Source of the DNA: Bacteroidota bacterium
GTDB taxonomy: Bacteria > Bacteroidota > Bacteroidia > Bacteroidales > Prolixibacteraceae
Assembly: GCA_030684645.1 (NCBI GenBank)
Contig: JAUXUF010000311.1
Coordinates: 1-64,000, forward strand
Reading direction: 5' to 3'
Length of the DNA: 64,000 bases
Below are positions 37,243 to 47,328 of the stretch, piece after piece. Position 1 is the first letter of the stretch. Each line of letters starts with the position of its first letter. Both the position numbers and the translations under genes were made by a program. The notes under the pieces were generated by a model. The model was not told the DNA's origin and ran no database searches. It saw only the letters and a list, made by a program, of their open reading frames with translations.

Positions 37243-38379
37243 ATGGAAATCAGCACCGTCGCTTTTTTGACATCCTCCCACTCTCCATTTGATGATCGTA
37301 TTTTTTATCATCAGGCGAAATCTCTTTCCAAGATGTTTAAGGTTGTTATTATTTCGAGTACTGAGAACTTAATAACAACGATTGGAAATATTTCTATTTT
37401 AAGTGACAATAGATACGCATTAGACAAGAAAAAGAAAATCGAATTTTTCAACCAATCTTTAAGTCAATTCGAACCAGAAATAATTATCTGTTCTGAGCCC
37501 TTGCCCATACTTGCAGCTCTCAAATACAAAAAAAATCATAAGAAAGTTAAAATTATTTATGATGTTACGGAGTGGTATCCGTCTAAAAAAAATTTGGAAG
37601 GCCTTCAGTACCATAAAAAGATTTTAACTTTTTTCAAGTTGTTAGGTTTTAATATATATACTTCATCGCATTGCGATGGATTTATCTTCGGAGAATATTA
37701 CAAAAGTTTACCATTTAGATTTTTATTCTGGTTCAAAAAGCAATCTTTAATTAGTTATTATCCCGATTTGTCCTATATTAACTACCAGGAGTCAAAGCTA
37801 AAACCTGGTGAAATTTGCTTAGGTTATACCGGAACAATAAGTGTTGAAAAAGGAATAGGGAATTTTTTTACAGTTGCAACCACATTAAAACGTAAAAAAC
37901 CGGAGATTGCGGTTAAGTTGAAAATTATCGGATGGTGCTTTAATGTTACAGATAAAAATAGCTTCGACAAGTTATGTCAGGAGGCTAAAAATATTGATAT
38001 TGAAATACTTGGCAAGCAAGACTTTGAAACGTTTTCAGACCAGTTGTTGGACGTTGATATCCTTTTTGATCTTCGGGATTTAGATTTTGAAAACAATCAT
38101 TGTTTAGCTATTAAGGTCTTTTATTATGCAGCCTGCGGTAAACCAGTAATTTACTCAGGTATTAAAGCGATTAAGCGTGAGATTGATGTTAATAAATTTG
38201 GTTGTTTTGTAAATCCGACTGATACAGAATTGATATCTGACTATGTGATCAACTATATTGAACATCCAGATTTATACCGTCATCACAGTCAGGTGGCGAG
38301 AAAATTGGCGGAAGAAAATTACAACTGGGAAATTATTGAGCCTCAGTTTATAGATTTTATATCTACGTTTCAATCTTGA
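37243..38379 (+). CDS. Glycosyltransferase (GT-B, group 1-like)
   Basis: TSSHSPFDDRIFYHQAKSLSK N-terminus; LGYTGTISVEKGIGNF...IIGWCF; YYAACGKPVIYSGIKAIKREI. Confidence 0.8.
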   Translation: MEISTVAFLTSSHSPFDDRIFYHQAKSLSKMFKVVIISSTENLITTIGNISILSDNRYALDKKKKIEFFNQSLSQFEPEIIICSEPLPILAALKYKKNHKKVKIIYDVTEWYPSKKNLEGLQYHKKILTFFKLLGFNIYTSSHCDGFIFGEYYKSLPFRFLFWFKKQSLISYYPDLSYINYQESKLKPGEICLGYTGTISVEKGIGNFFTVATTLKRKKPEIAVKLKIIGWCFNVTDKNSFDKLCQEAKNIDIEILGKQDFETFSDQLLDVDILFDLRDLDFENNHCLAIKVFYYAACGKPVIYSGIKAIKREIDVNKFGCFVNPTDTELISDYVINYIEHPDLYRHHSQVARKLAEENYNWEIIEPQFIDFISTFQS

Positions 38380-38386
38380 AAGTCCT

Positions 38387-39643
38387 ATGTTTCTTCAAAA
38401 CATCTTCAAAACCTTTCTCTCCAAAGTTCTTATACTTTTAATAAACTTTGCAGTACTTACTTTTACAACCAATTATTTTGGGCTGGAGGGACGAGGCCTG
38501 ATTTCAATAATTATGGCAGATTTGGCCATTATCGTAATCTTTAATAATATTCTGGGAGGTAACAGTATTGTTTACTTTATGAACAAGGTAGGATTGTCAC
38601 GGTTAATTTTGCCTGCATTGATTTGGATCATTCTTTCAACCACAATTATTTCATTTGTCTTTTCAATTCTTCATACGCAACAAAGCTATTTTATTCTTTT
38701 GCCAATCACATTGATAACCTCCTTTCTGTCACTTAATTTATTGATATTTATTGGAAAAGAAAAAATACAACTCTTTAATATTTTCAGTCTTCTTCCACCA
38801 TTCTTATTGCTGATTTTCAATCTTGGTTTTATCTACCTGTTCAAAAACAGAACCGTGAACGGCTATTTGTTTTGTTATTTTTTATCGCAGGCTGTTGTGT
38901 TTGTTATTAGTCTGATAATTATAAAACCTTATCTGATAAAACACGAAATAGGAATATCGAAGGGTTTGGTAATAAAGGCATTCAGCTACGGGTGGAAAAA
39001 TGAACTGAGCTCTTTTATTCAGTTTTTAAATTACAGGTTATCCTATTTTTTCATATTGTATTATCAGGACATTACTTCTGTTGGCTTATTTTCTGTTGCA
39101 ATTGTTGTTTCTGAGTCTATTTGGTTGATAGCTAAAAGTATAACAACGGTACAGTATTCAAAAATCGTAAACCTCGATAATCCAAACGGTGCAATTGAAC
39201 TTACAAAAAAGTCAGCCAAACTAAGTCTTTACGCAACTCTTTTTATGCTTATTGTTTTGGCATTAATTCCTTCATGGGTTTTTGGCTTTGTCTTTGGAAA
39301 AGATTTTAGCACGATCAAGCAATTGTTGTTTTTATTGATGCCCGGTATTCTCTCAATTGCTGTATCTAATGTTTACGGACACTATTTCGCCGCGTTAAAT
39401 CAAATGAGAGTCCTAATTATAAAATCCACAATAGGATTAGTATTTACGGTCCTGCTTTCAATCATTTTAATTCCATTGTGGAGCCTTAATGGAGCTTGTA
39501 TTGTTACATCCGTTTCGTATTTAAGCTCTTCAATTTATTTGTTGATCGCCTTTTATAAAACCAGCAAAAACATTCCTGATCTAGAAATAACTGGGCTACC
39601 CGATCCGGAGTATTTAAACTATCCCGACAACTTATCAAAGTAG
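38387..39643 (+). CDS. Polysaccharide/oligosaccharide flippase (Wzx-like)
   Basis: Polytopic membrane protein, FTTNYFGLEGRGLISI motif; adjacent to the glycosyltransferase. Confidence 0.82.
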   Translation: MFLQNIFKTFLSKVLILLINFAVLTFTTNYFGLEGRGLISIIMADLAIIVIFNNILGGNSIVYFMNKVGLSRLILPALIWIILSTTIISFVFSILHTQQSYFILLPITLITSFLSLNLLIFIGKEKIQLFNIFSLLPPFLLLIFNLGFIYLFKNRTVNGYLFCYFLSQAVVFVISLIIIKPYLIKHEIGISKGLVIKAFSYGWKNELSSFIQFLNYRLSYFFILYYQDITSVGLFSVAIVVSESIWLIAKSITTVQYSKIVNLDNPNGAIELTKKSAKLSLYATLFMLIVLALIPSWVFGFVFGKDFSTIKQLLFLLMPGILSIAVSNVYGHYFAALNQMRVLIIKSTIGLVFTVLLSIILIPLWSLNGACIVTSVSYLSSSIYLLIAFYKTSKNIPDLEITGLPDPEYLNYPDNLSK

Positions 39644-39724
39644 TTTGATCCTGAATGAGTTCATAGGAAACAGGTAGTTAATAAGAATCAAATGTTTCTT
39701 TGCCTTGGTTGCTCCAAAAAACAG

Positions 39725-39751
39725 AAAACCCGGGTGGCATTCCCGGGGTTT
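39725..39751. terminator. Hairpin terminator between convergent genes
   Basis: AAACCCGGGtggcatTCCCGGGGTTT. Confidence 0.6.
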
Positions 39752-39791
39752 CGTTTTAGTAAAAGAATAGGCATCAGATAGAACTAGGTAT

Positions 39792-41948
39792 TTATTCTTC
39801 TTTTTCTTCGGCTGCGTAGGCTGTCAAAAGTTCGTCCTGTACCTCCTGAGGTACTTTTTCGTAGGCAGCGAATTTCATGTTGAAAACGCCACGTCCACCG
39901 GTAAGTGAACTCAATGAAGTGGAGTATTTGTTCATTTCCTTTAGCGGAACGCGGGCCGTAATTTTTTCATAGCCTTTTTCGCTTCCCATACCCATGATCA
40001 ATGCGCGGCGGCCTTGCAGGTCGCTCATTACATCGCCCATCCGGTCGCCCTGTACCCAAACATCCAGATCATAAATTGGTTCCAGAATTTTTGCCCCGGC
40101 ATTTTTAAAAGCAATACTGAAGGCATTACGACCTGCCAAACGGAAAGATATTTCGTTTGAATCAACCGGGTGCATTTTGCCGTCATAAACGTAAACCCGA
40201 ATATCGCGGGCATACGAACCGGTAAGCGGACCTTCTTCCATTTTTTCCATGATACCTTTAACAATGGCCGGAAGAAAACGGGTGTCAATCGAACCTCCTA
40301 CAATGCAGTTGTGAAAAACCAGTTTGCCTCCCCATGCCATTGGAAATTCCTGAGTGTCGCGAACAGATATTTTTTGCTCCTTGCCGTTCATGATAAACAT
40401 GTTTTTTGGCTGGCTGCCTTCTTCAAACGGTTCAATAATCAGGTGAACTTCGCCAAACTGACCGGAACCGCCCGATTGTTTTTTATGCCTGTAATCACCC
40501 ATTGCCGATTTCGTAATGGTTTCGCGGTATGGAATTTTCGGAGTTTTAAATTCGATGGCGATTTTATGAATGTGGTCGAAGTACCATTTCAAGGTGTTTA
40601 GATGGTATTCTCCCTGACCTTCAACAATTAACTGCTTCAATTCTTTAAAATAATTCACAATATAAGTTGGGTCTTCATCCTTAACTTTGTGCAGGATTTC
40701 ACCCACTTTTTCATCATCAGTTTCTGATAGCGCTTTTATTGCTACCCTGAATTTAGGTTCTGGAAATATGATCGGGGCAAATTTCAGGTCCAATTCTTTT
40801 TCACAAAGCGTTTGGTTGAATTTGGTATCTTTCAGCTTTACGGTGCAACCGATATCCCCGGCAACCAGTTCAGGAACACTGGTGCGATTTTTCCCGGCGG
40901 TTACAAAAAGTTGCGAGATTCTTTCTTTACCATTATTGAAGGTGTTGTACAGATCTTTTCCTTCAGTAACTTTCCCCGACATGACTTTAAAGTACGTAAC
41001 CTCGCCAACATGTGGTTCCAATGCCGTTTTAAACACGAATAATGAAGTTGGATTTGATTCGTTCATTTCAACAGGTTTACCCTGAGTAATTTCCCGCATG
41101 GGTACTTGTGAAGGAGCAGGGGCGATGTTACAAACAAATTCGAGTAATCGGCCAACGCCCATATTTTTCTTGGCAGAAACGCAGAATACAGGGAATAAAT
41201 CGCGTTTGGTCATCCCAATTCTCATTCCTCTGCGCATATCATCTTCTGACAACGAACCCTGTTCAAAATAGAGTTCCATCAATGATTCTTCATTTTCAGC
41301 GGCCATTTCAGCCAGTTCGTTGTGCAATTTATCAGCGCGTACTTTTTCCGAAGCAGGAATATCAAGTACTTCCGGTTTTCCTCCATCAGGGCCGTATTTG
41401 TACAATTTCATTGTTAACACATCAACAATAGAGTTAAATCCGATGCCTGTTTCAACGGGATACTGTACAACGGTTACTTTATTCCCGAATTTGCTTTTTA
41501 AATTATCGACATCCTGGTCATAATTGGCATTCTCATTATCGAGGTGGTTCAATACAAAAATCAGCTTACTATTAGCTGCTTCGGCGTGGCGAAAGGCCGA
41601 TTCTGTTCCGGCGCCAATCCCGGTTGAAGCATCGATAACCATCAGGGCAAGTCCGGCAACCTGAAGGGAAGAAACTACACCCCCGCAAAAATCATCCATC
41701 CCGGGGTTGTCCAGAATATTAATTTTTTTGCCGTTAATTTCGGCATACATGAGCGAGGAAAATACAGAATTGCCGTATTCCTGCTCAATCAGATGATAGT
41801 CGGAAACGGTATTCTTGCTTCCAACATCACCTCTACGGTTTATTACTCCACCCTCGAAAAGCATAGCTTCTGCGAGGGTGGTTTTCCCACTGCCAGCATT
41901 ACCGATTAATGTAATGTTGCGAATTTCTCCAGTTTTATAGACTTTCAT
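39792..41948 (-). CDS. Elongation factor G paralog (EF-G2-like) with divergent GTPase motifs
   Basis: EF-G domain layout. P-loop GNAGSGKTT; G3 DNPGMDDF instead of DTPGHVDF; G4 NHLD instead of NKMD. Canonical fusA is separately at 47329. Confidence 0.9.
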   Translation of the reverse strand: MKVYKTGEIRNITLIGNAGSGKTTLAEAMLFEGGVINRRGDVGSKNTVSDYHLIEQEYGNSVFSSLMYAEINGKKINILDNPGMDDFCGGVVSSLQVAGLALMVIDASTGIGAGTESAFRHAEAANSKLIFVLNHLDNENANYDQDVDNLKSKFGNKVTVVQYPVETGIGFNSIVDVLTMKLYKYGPDGGKPEVLDIPASEKVRADKLHNELAEMAAENEESLMELYFEQGSLSEDDMRRGMRIGMTKRDLFPVFCVSAKKNMGVGRLLEFVCNIAPAPSQVPMREITQGKPVEMNESNPTSLFVFKTALEPHVGEVTYFKVMSGKVTEGKDLYNTFNNGKERISQLFVTAGKNRTSVPELVAGDIGCTVKLKDTKFNQTLCEKELDLKFAPIIFPEPKFRVAIKALSETDDEKVGEILHKVKDEDPTYIVNYFKELKQLIVEGQGEYHLNTLKWYFDHIHKIAIEFKTPKIPYRETITKSAMGDYRHKKQSGGSGQFGEVHLIIEPFEEGSQPKNMFIMNGKEQKISVRDTQEFPMAWGGKLVFHNCIVGGSIDTRFLPAIVKGIMEKMEEGPLTGSYARDIRVYVYDGKMHPVDSNEISFRLAGRNAFSIAFKNAGAKILEPIYDLDVWVQGDRMGDVMSDLQGRRALIMGMGSEKGYEKITARVPLKEMNKYSTSLSSLTGGRGVFNMKFAAYEKVPQEVQDELLTAYAAEEKEE

Positions 41949-42495
41949 ATTGACATAGTTAATGGGTTTTTACTCCTTCATTATCAGCTATCTCAGGCTG
42001 TGATTAACAGAGAGGATCAAATTTAGTAATAATTAATTAACAACCAAGATGCAGTTGGGTAAGCTGGAATTGTTATAAAAAGTGAAGTTTGTTCCTGAAT
42101 TTAAAGGTTAAGAAAATCAGGTGATTGTGTTTTTAAGGATAATTAACTATTGGCTATAAAAGGCAGTAATACAGTAGAATGTAAAGATAATATGTTGTTG
42201 AATATTTTTTTTAATCGTTCGAAAAATATATTGCGTCAGAATGCTGAGGGTACAACAGGTGTGTGGAAAGTAAGGTGCTGGAAAGCAGTAAAATATACTA
42301 TATTTGAATTTATGCAATATTATGATTTCCCTTATCGAAGATTTTTTTTGATTTCTAAAAGTGTTTAGAAATCTGATCTCCCAATATTTCTGTTTCGCTT
42401 GGCAAGCAGGTCGTTCCACAATTTTAGTAAGATTTTGATTTGGAAATTAGTTGTTTCATATAATTCTGTTATTTTTGAGCATCCTAGAACGCGGT

Positions 42496-44682
42496 ATGTC
42501 AAAATTTCCCTTCTTCAAACAATACGATGCCATGGATTGCGGACCAGCGTGTCTCCGCATGATAGCTGCATTCTATGGGAAAACATATTCACTTCAGAAA
42601 CTTCGTGATCTGGCACACATTACCCGTGAAGGTGTTTCACTGCTTGGTTTGAGTGAAGCAGCCGAAACCATTGGTTTTCGTACGATCGGTGCCCGCATTA
42701 CCCTCGAACAATTGATGGAAGCCCCGAAACCCTGCGTTGTTCACTGGGACCAGGATCATTTTGTAGTCGTTTACAACTACCGGAAAGGCAGGATATCTGT
42801 ATCAGATCCGGCATTCGGACTGGTTGAATACACCGAAGCAGAATTTAAAAAACACTGGCTGGCGACTGTCCGTCAGGGCGAACAGAAGGGAATTTGCCTG
42901 TTGTTTGAACCAACCCCGAAGTTCTTTGAGCTGGAAGGTGAGACAATTAATCGTGGCAATTTCAAATTTCTCCTGAAATACCTGAAACCTCACCGAAGAC
43001 TGGTTATTCAGTTGGTGCTGGGATTTTTTGTTGGCAGCCTGATTCAGCTGATTTTTCCTTTTCTGACACAGAGCATTGTTGATGTTGGTATCAATACCCA
43101 GGACATCAACTTTATATATCTGATTCTGGCAGCGCAGATGATGCTTTTCCTGAGCCGGATGACCGTGGATTTTATCCGGTCATGGATTCTGCTTCACATC
43201 AGCACACGAATTAATATCAGCATCATCTCCGATTTCCTGATTAAGCTGATGAAAATGCCGATTGGCTTTTTCGATACCAAAATGATTGGCGATTTGCTTC
43301 AGCGCATAGGAGATCATCGTCGAATCGAACGGTTTTTGACCTCACAATCGCTCAATGTTATTTTTTCTGTTTTCAATATAGTGATATTCAGTATTGTACT
43401 TGTCCTGTACAATTTGGGTATCTTCCTTGTATTTCTGTTTGGTTCAGTAATGTACATTGGTTGGATTTTTTTATTTCTCCGGAAACGGCGCGAGCTCGAT
43501 TTTAAACGGTTCGCTCAACTGGCCGACAATCAAAGCAAGCTGATCCAGTTAATCAACGGGATGCAGGAAATAAAACTGAACAACTACGAACGTCAGAAAA
43601 GGTGGGAGTGGGAGAGGATTCAGGCCCGGTTATTCAAAGTAAATGTAAATAACCTTTCCTTACAGCAATATCAGCAGGCAGGCTCGGTCTTCATCAACGA
43701 AACCAAGAATATTGTAATAACCATCCTGGCAGCCACTGCAGTTGTTAACGGACACATGACTTTGGGTATGATGCTGGCCGTACAATATATAATAGGCCAG
43801 ATGAACAGCCCGCTCGATCAGATGATTGAGTTTGTGCAGGTATCACAGGACGCCAAAATTAGTCTGGAACGGTTGGCCGAGATTCATAGCAACAAAGATG
43901 AAGACCAGGATCAGGAAGGAAAACTGACCACCTTACCGGCATCGGCTGATATTCGTATTTCGGATTTGGTTTTCCAGTACGAAGGGCCGCATTCTCCTAA
44001 AGTGCTTAATAATTTGAATCTGGTTCTTCCGCAAGGAAAAGTTACTGCCATTGTCGGGACCAGCGGAAGTGGCAAAACCACATTAGTGAAACTACTTCTT
44101 GGATTCTATCCACCGGTTTCCGGCTCTATCAAAATTGGCGATTCTGACTTATCGGCCTACCAGCAGCATTGGTGGCGTGCTAAATGCGGTGCGGTGATGC
44201 AGGATGGTTTTATCTTTTCAGATTCCATTGCATCCAACATTGCCATTGGCGATGAGGAACCCGACAAGGAAAGACTGAGCTATGCGGTTAGAATGGCCAA
44301 TATTCAGGAATTTATCGAAACTTTACCTTTAAATTACAATACCAAAATCGGGCCCGAAGGAGTTGGGATAAGCCAGGGGCAGAAACAGCGCATTCTAATA
44401 GCCCGGGCCATTTATAAAAATCCTGAATTTATTTTCTTCGATGAAGCGACCAACTCATTGGATGCGAACAACGAAAAAGTTATTCTGGAGAACCTGGATG
44501 AATTTTTTGCCGGAAAAACGGTTGTCGTTGTTGCCCACCGATTAAGTACCGTTAAAAATGCCCATCAGATCATTGTTATTGAAAAAGGAAATATCGTTGA
44601 AATTGGCACCCACGAAGAATTGACCCGAATAAAAGGCGCCTATTATCAATTGGTGAAGAACCAGCTTGAACTTGGGAACTAA
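42496..44682 (+). CDS. Peptidase C39-domain-containing ABC transporter (PCAT)
   Basis: N-terminal C39: KQYDAMDCGPACLRMIAAFYGK, VHWDQDHFVVVYN, SDPAFGLVEY. ABC Walker A GTSGSGKTT, ISQGQKQRILIARAI, FFDEATNSLD. Start set at MSKFPFF (42496). Confidence 0.94.
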   Translation: MSKFPFFKQYDAMDCGPACLRMIAAFYGKTYSLQKLRDLAHITREGVSLLGLSEAAETIGFRTIGARITLEQLMEAPKPCVVHWDQDHFVVVYNYRKGRISVSDPAFGLVEYTEAEFKKHWLATVRQGEQKGICLLFEPTPKFFELEGETINRGNFKFLLKYLKPHRRLVIQLVLGFFVGSLIQLIFPFLTQSIVDVGINTQDINFIYLILAAQMMLFLSRMTVDFIRSWILLHISTRINISIISDFLIKLMKMPIGFFDTKMIGDLLQRIGDHRRIERFLTSQSLNVIFSVFNIVIFSIVLVLYNLGIFLVFLFGSVMYIGWIFLFLRKRRELDFKRFAQLADNQSKLIQLINGMQEIKLNNYERQKRWEWERIQARLFKVNVNNLSLQQYQQAGSVFINETKNIVITILAATAVVNGHMTLGMMLAVQYIIGQMNSPLDQMIEFVQVSQDAKISLERLAEIHSNKDEDQDQEGKLTTLPASADIRISDLVFQYEGPHSPKVLNNLNLVLPQGKVTAIVGTSGSGKTTLVKLLLGFYPPVSGSIKIGDSDLSAYQQHWWRAKCGAVMQDGFIFSDSIASNIAIGDEEPDKERLSYAVRMANIQEFIETLPLNYNTKIGPEGVGISQGQKQRILIARAIYKNPEFIFFDEATNSLDANNEKVILENLDEFFAGKTVVVVAHRLSTVKNAHQIIVIEKGNIVEIGTHEELTRIKGAYYQLVKNQLELGN

Positions 44683-44739
44683 AACGAAGGGCTGAAGGAT
44701 TGATTTTATACTGAGACTGAATACTGAGACTAGTTTATC

Positions 44740-46059
44740 ATGGATAAGGAGAAAAAAAATTTTGAAATAGAATTGAGAAGCGATGAATTCCAGGAGATTG
44801 TGCAGCAATCGCCCCGGTGGATGATTCGTTCCGGTATTTTCCTCATTTTCGGGATTGTAATCCTTTTGCTGGCTGGAAGTTACTTTTTTCGTTATCCGGA
44901 TGCCATCAATGCCAACATTGTGGTTCTGTCCGAAAATCCACCTGCATACCTGGCTGCCCGCACCACTGCCCGGATTGATTCACTGATGGCAGCCGACCAG
45001 CAACTGGTTTCCGAAGGTCAAATTATCGCCATACTCGAAAGTACGGCCAAATTTGAAGATGCCATGAAGTTGAAAGAGCTTTTTCTCCGTTTGGAACCGT
45101 TTATGCTGACTTTTGACACCCTGAATGTATCTGTACCTGAATTTGATTTGCAATTGGGTGATATTCAGTCGGATTATTCCAGTTTCGTAAGGTTGTACAA
45201 CGACTATTTTTCATTTCTGCGCCTGAAATTATATCCTAAGAAAATTAAATCGTTGAAGCAGCAAGTTGCGATGAACCGCATTTATTACGACCGGCTTTGG
45301 GCGCAAAAACAAGATATGGAAGCAGATTTTCGTTTAACCAATAGTCAGTTTAAACGCGATTCTTTGCTTCAGATGAAGGGTGTACTTTCTGATCTGGATT
45401 TGGAAAAAACCAAAGCCATCCTGATTCAGAAAAAATTCAATTTAAACAGTGCACGCACAAAACTTGCTGAAACCCAAAGTTCAACCATAAAGATAGAACA
45501 GGATGTGGTTGATGCCGAAATGGAATTTGCCAATCAGACTAAAAAAGCTCAGAGTACATTGGTTGAAGCCATGAATGTTCTGAAAAGCCGGTTGGCCTTT
45601 TGGGAACAAACCTATATTGTCAGGAGCCCAATTTCAGGCAAAGTAAGTTTTACCAATTTCTGGAGTAACAATCAGCAAGTCAAAAAAGATGAGATTGTAT
45701 TTTCTGTTATTCCTGAAAAACAATCCCAAATCATTGGCCGGATCAGCCTGGCATTTAAAGGAGCCGGAAAGGTAGCTGTTGGTCAAAGAGTCAATATCAG
45801 GTTCGAAAATTTTCCGTATATGGAATATGGCTTTATCAAAGGCACGGTTAAAAGCATTTCGCTAATTCCAAACAATGAAAATTACATTGTTGAAGTGGAG
45901 TTGCCCCAGGACCTGATGACCAATTACAACATACCATTAAAATTCAGTCAGGAGATGAAAGGATCAGCCGAAATAATAACAGAAGATTTAAGACTCATCC
46001 AACGATTTTTTAATCCGGTAAAATCGCTGCTTAAACACCGGGTTTCCCAATCAGAATAA
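44740..46059 (+). CDS. HlyD-family membrane fusion/adaptor protein
   Basis: Single N-terminal TM, long coiled coil, VRSPISGKVSFTNFW lipoyl-like motif; directly downstream of the PCAT. Confidence 0.9.
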   Translation: MDKEKKNFEIELRSDEFQEIVQQSPRWMIRSGIFLIFGIVILLLAGSYFFRYPDAINANIVVLSENPPAYLAARTTARIDSLMAADQQLVSEGQIIAILESTAKFEDAMKLKELFLRLEPFMLTFDTLNVSVPEFDLQLGDIQSDYSSFVRLYNDYFSFLRLKLYPKKIKSLKQQVAMNRIYYDRLWAQKQDMEADFRLTNSQFKRDSLLQMKGVLSDLDLEKTKAILIQKKFNLNSARTKLAETQSSTIKIEQDVVDAEMEFANQTKKAQSTLVEAMNVLKSRLAFWEQTYIVRSPISGKVSFTNFWSNNQQVKKDEIVFSVIPEKQSQIIGRISLAFKGAGKVAVGQRVNIRFENFPYMEYGFIKGTVKSISLIPNNENYIVEVELPQDLMTNYNIPLKFSQEMKGSAEIITEDLRLIQRFFNPVKSLLKHRVSQSE

Positions 46060-46130
46060 GACATCCTGCCAATTTAATATTTCCTACGTTAAGAATAATT
46101 GAAAAAAGATCAATTATTTTCCGGGTTTTA

Positions 46131-46161
46131 TTGGGTTTTCTATTGGCAATTAGTACTTTTG
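46131..46161 (+). promoter_or_regulatory. Promoter P1 of the ribosomal supercluster
   Basis: TTG (46131-46133) - N20 - TACTTTTG (46154-46161). Confidence 0.6.
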
Positions 46162-46206
46162 CGAGCCGTTTAAAAGGGAAAACTCTTTTGACCGGTGTGT
46201 AAGGTA

Positions 46207-46236
46207 TTGGAATTGATGAAAATTACGATACCTTTG
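46207..46236 (+). promoter_or_regulatory. Promoter P2 of the ribosomal supercluster
   Basis: TTG (46207-46209) - N19 - TACCTTTG (46229-46236). Confidence 0.55.
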
Positions 46237-46282
46237 CAAACCAATTTTTTGCGTAAGTAATATTTAAATTAAGAGTAGCTAT

Positions 46283-46663
46283 ATGCCAACGATTCAGCAG
46301 TTAGTTAGAAAAGGAAGACAAAGTAATGCGGAGAAAAGTAAGTCTCCGGCATTGGATTCTTGCCCACAGAGAAGGGGAGTATGTGTTCGTGTTTATACCA
46401 CAACTCCTAAAAAACCAAACTCAGCGATGCGTAAAGTAGCCAGGGTTCGGTTGACAAATGGCAAGGAAGTGAACGCTTACATTCCGGGAGAAGGTCATAA
46501 CCTTCAGGAACATTCTATTGTATTGGTACGCGGTGGTAGGGTAAAAGACCTTCCGGGAGTTCGTTACCATTTAATTCGTGGCGCTTTGGATACCGCCGGT
46601 GTTGAAGGTCGTACTCAAAGACGGTCGAAATACGGTACCAAAAGACCAAAAGTGAAAAAATAA
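46283..46663 (+). CDS. rpsL: 30S ribosomal protein S12
   Basis: [12 protein letters not shown]...[34 protein letters not shown]. Confidence 0.99.
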   Translation: MPTIQQLVRKGRQSNAEKSKSPALDSCPQRRGVCVRVYTTTPKKPNSAMRKVARVRLTNGKEVNAYIPGEGHNLQEHSIVLVRGGRVKDLPGVRYHLIRGALDTAGVEGRTQRRSKYGTKRPKVKK

Positions 46664-46789
46664 GATTTTCACTGATTTATTTATTTAATTGACGTTCTAG
46701 CTTAGTGGTTTGAGTTGAGTAAAGAGGCCCCAGAGCCGATTGAAGCCCACAAACGACAGCGAATTTAATTAACACTTAAGCATTACATA

Positions 46790-47266
46790 ATGAGAAAATC
46801 GAAACCAAAGAAGCGGATCATTCTGCCCGATCCAAAATTTAATGACGTACTGGTTACACGTTTCGTCAACGACTTGATGTATGACGGTAAAAAATCCATC
46901 GCGTATCAAATATTCTACGACGCCATGGATATCGTTGAGAAAAAAATGAAGGACTCTGAAGTTAGTCCGGTGGATGTGTTTAAAAAAGCGCTCGAAAAAA
47001 TTACCCCTCACGTTGAAGTGAAAAGCAGAAGAGTTGGTGGAGCTACATTCCAGGTTCCTATGGAAATCCGCCCCGAAAGAAAAACCTCAATCTCAGTCAA
47101 AAACTTAATCTTATATTCCCGCAAACGTTCAGGCCGTTCGATGGCTGAAAAACTTGCAGGCGAAATTGTTGCAGCTTATAACGAAGAAGGTGGAGCTTTC
47201 AAAAAGAAAGAAGACACACACCGTATGGCTGAAGCAAACCGCGCATTTGCACATTTCCGTTTTTAG
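46790..47266 (+). CDS. rpsG: 30S ribosomal protein S7
   Basis: MRKSKPKKR...[17 protein letters not shown]. Confidence 0.99.
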   Translation: MRKSKPKKRIILPDPKFNDVLVTRFVNDLMYDGKKSIAYQIFYDAMDIVEKKMKDSEVSPVDVFKKALEKITPHVEVKSRRVGGATFQVPMEIRPERKTSISVKNLILYSRKRSGRSMAEKLAGEIVAAYNEEGGAFKKKEDTHRMAEANRAFAHFRF

Positions 47267-47328
47267 TTTTTAGAAAAGGATTAGAAGAATAGAAAGCGTT
47301 TTAGTAAAAGGAAAGATATTGGTAAAAA

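Noticed and set aside
42150-42368. 72-aa ORF upstream of the C39 ABC transporter as a possible exported precursor peptide
   Set aside because: Starts at TTG, has no double-glycine leader, sits in AT-rich intergenic DNA and is overlapped by an equally weak antisense ORF (42147-42419).
44697-44740. Short direct repeat ACTGAGACT...ACTGAGACT between the ABC transporter and HlyD genes
   Set aside because: Only 9-10 bp, two copies; probably chance.
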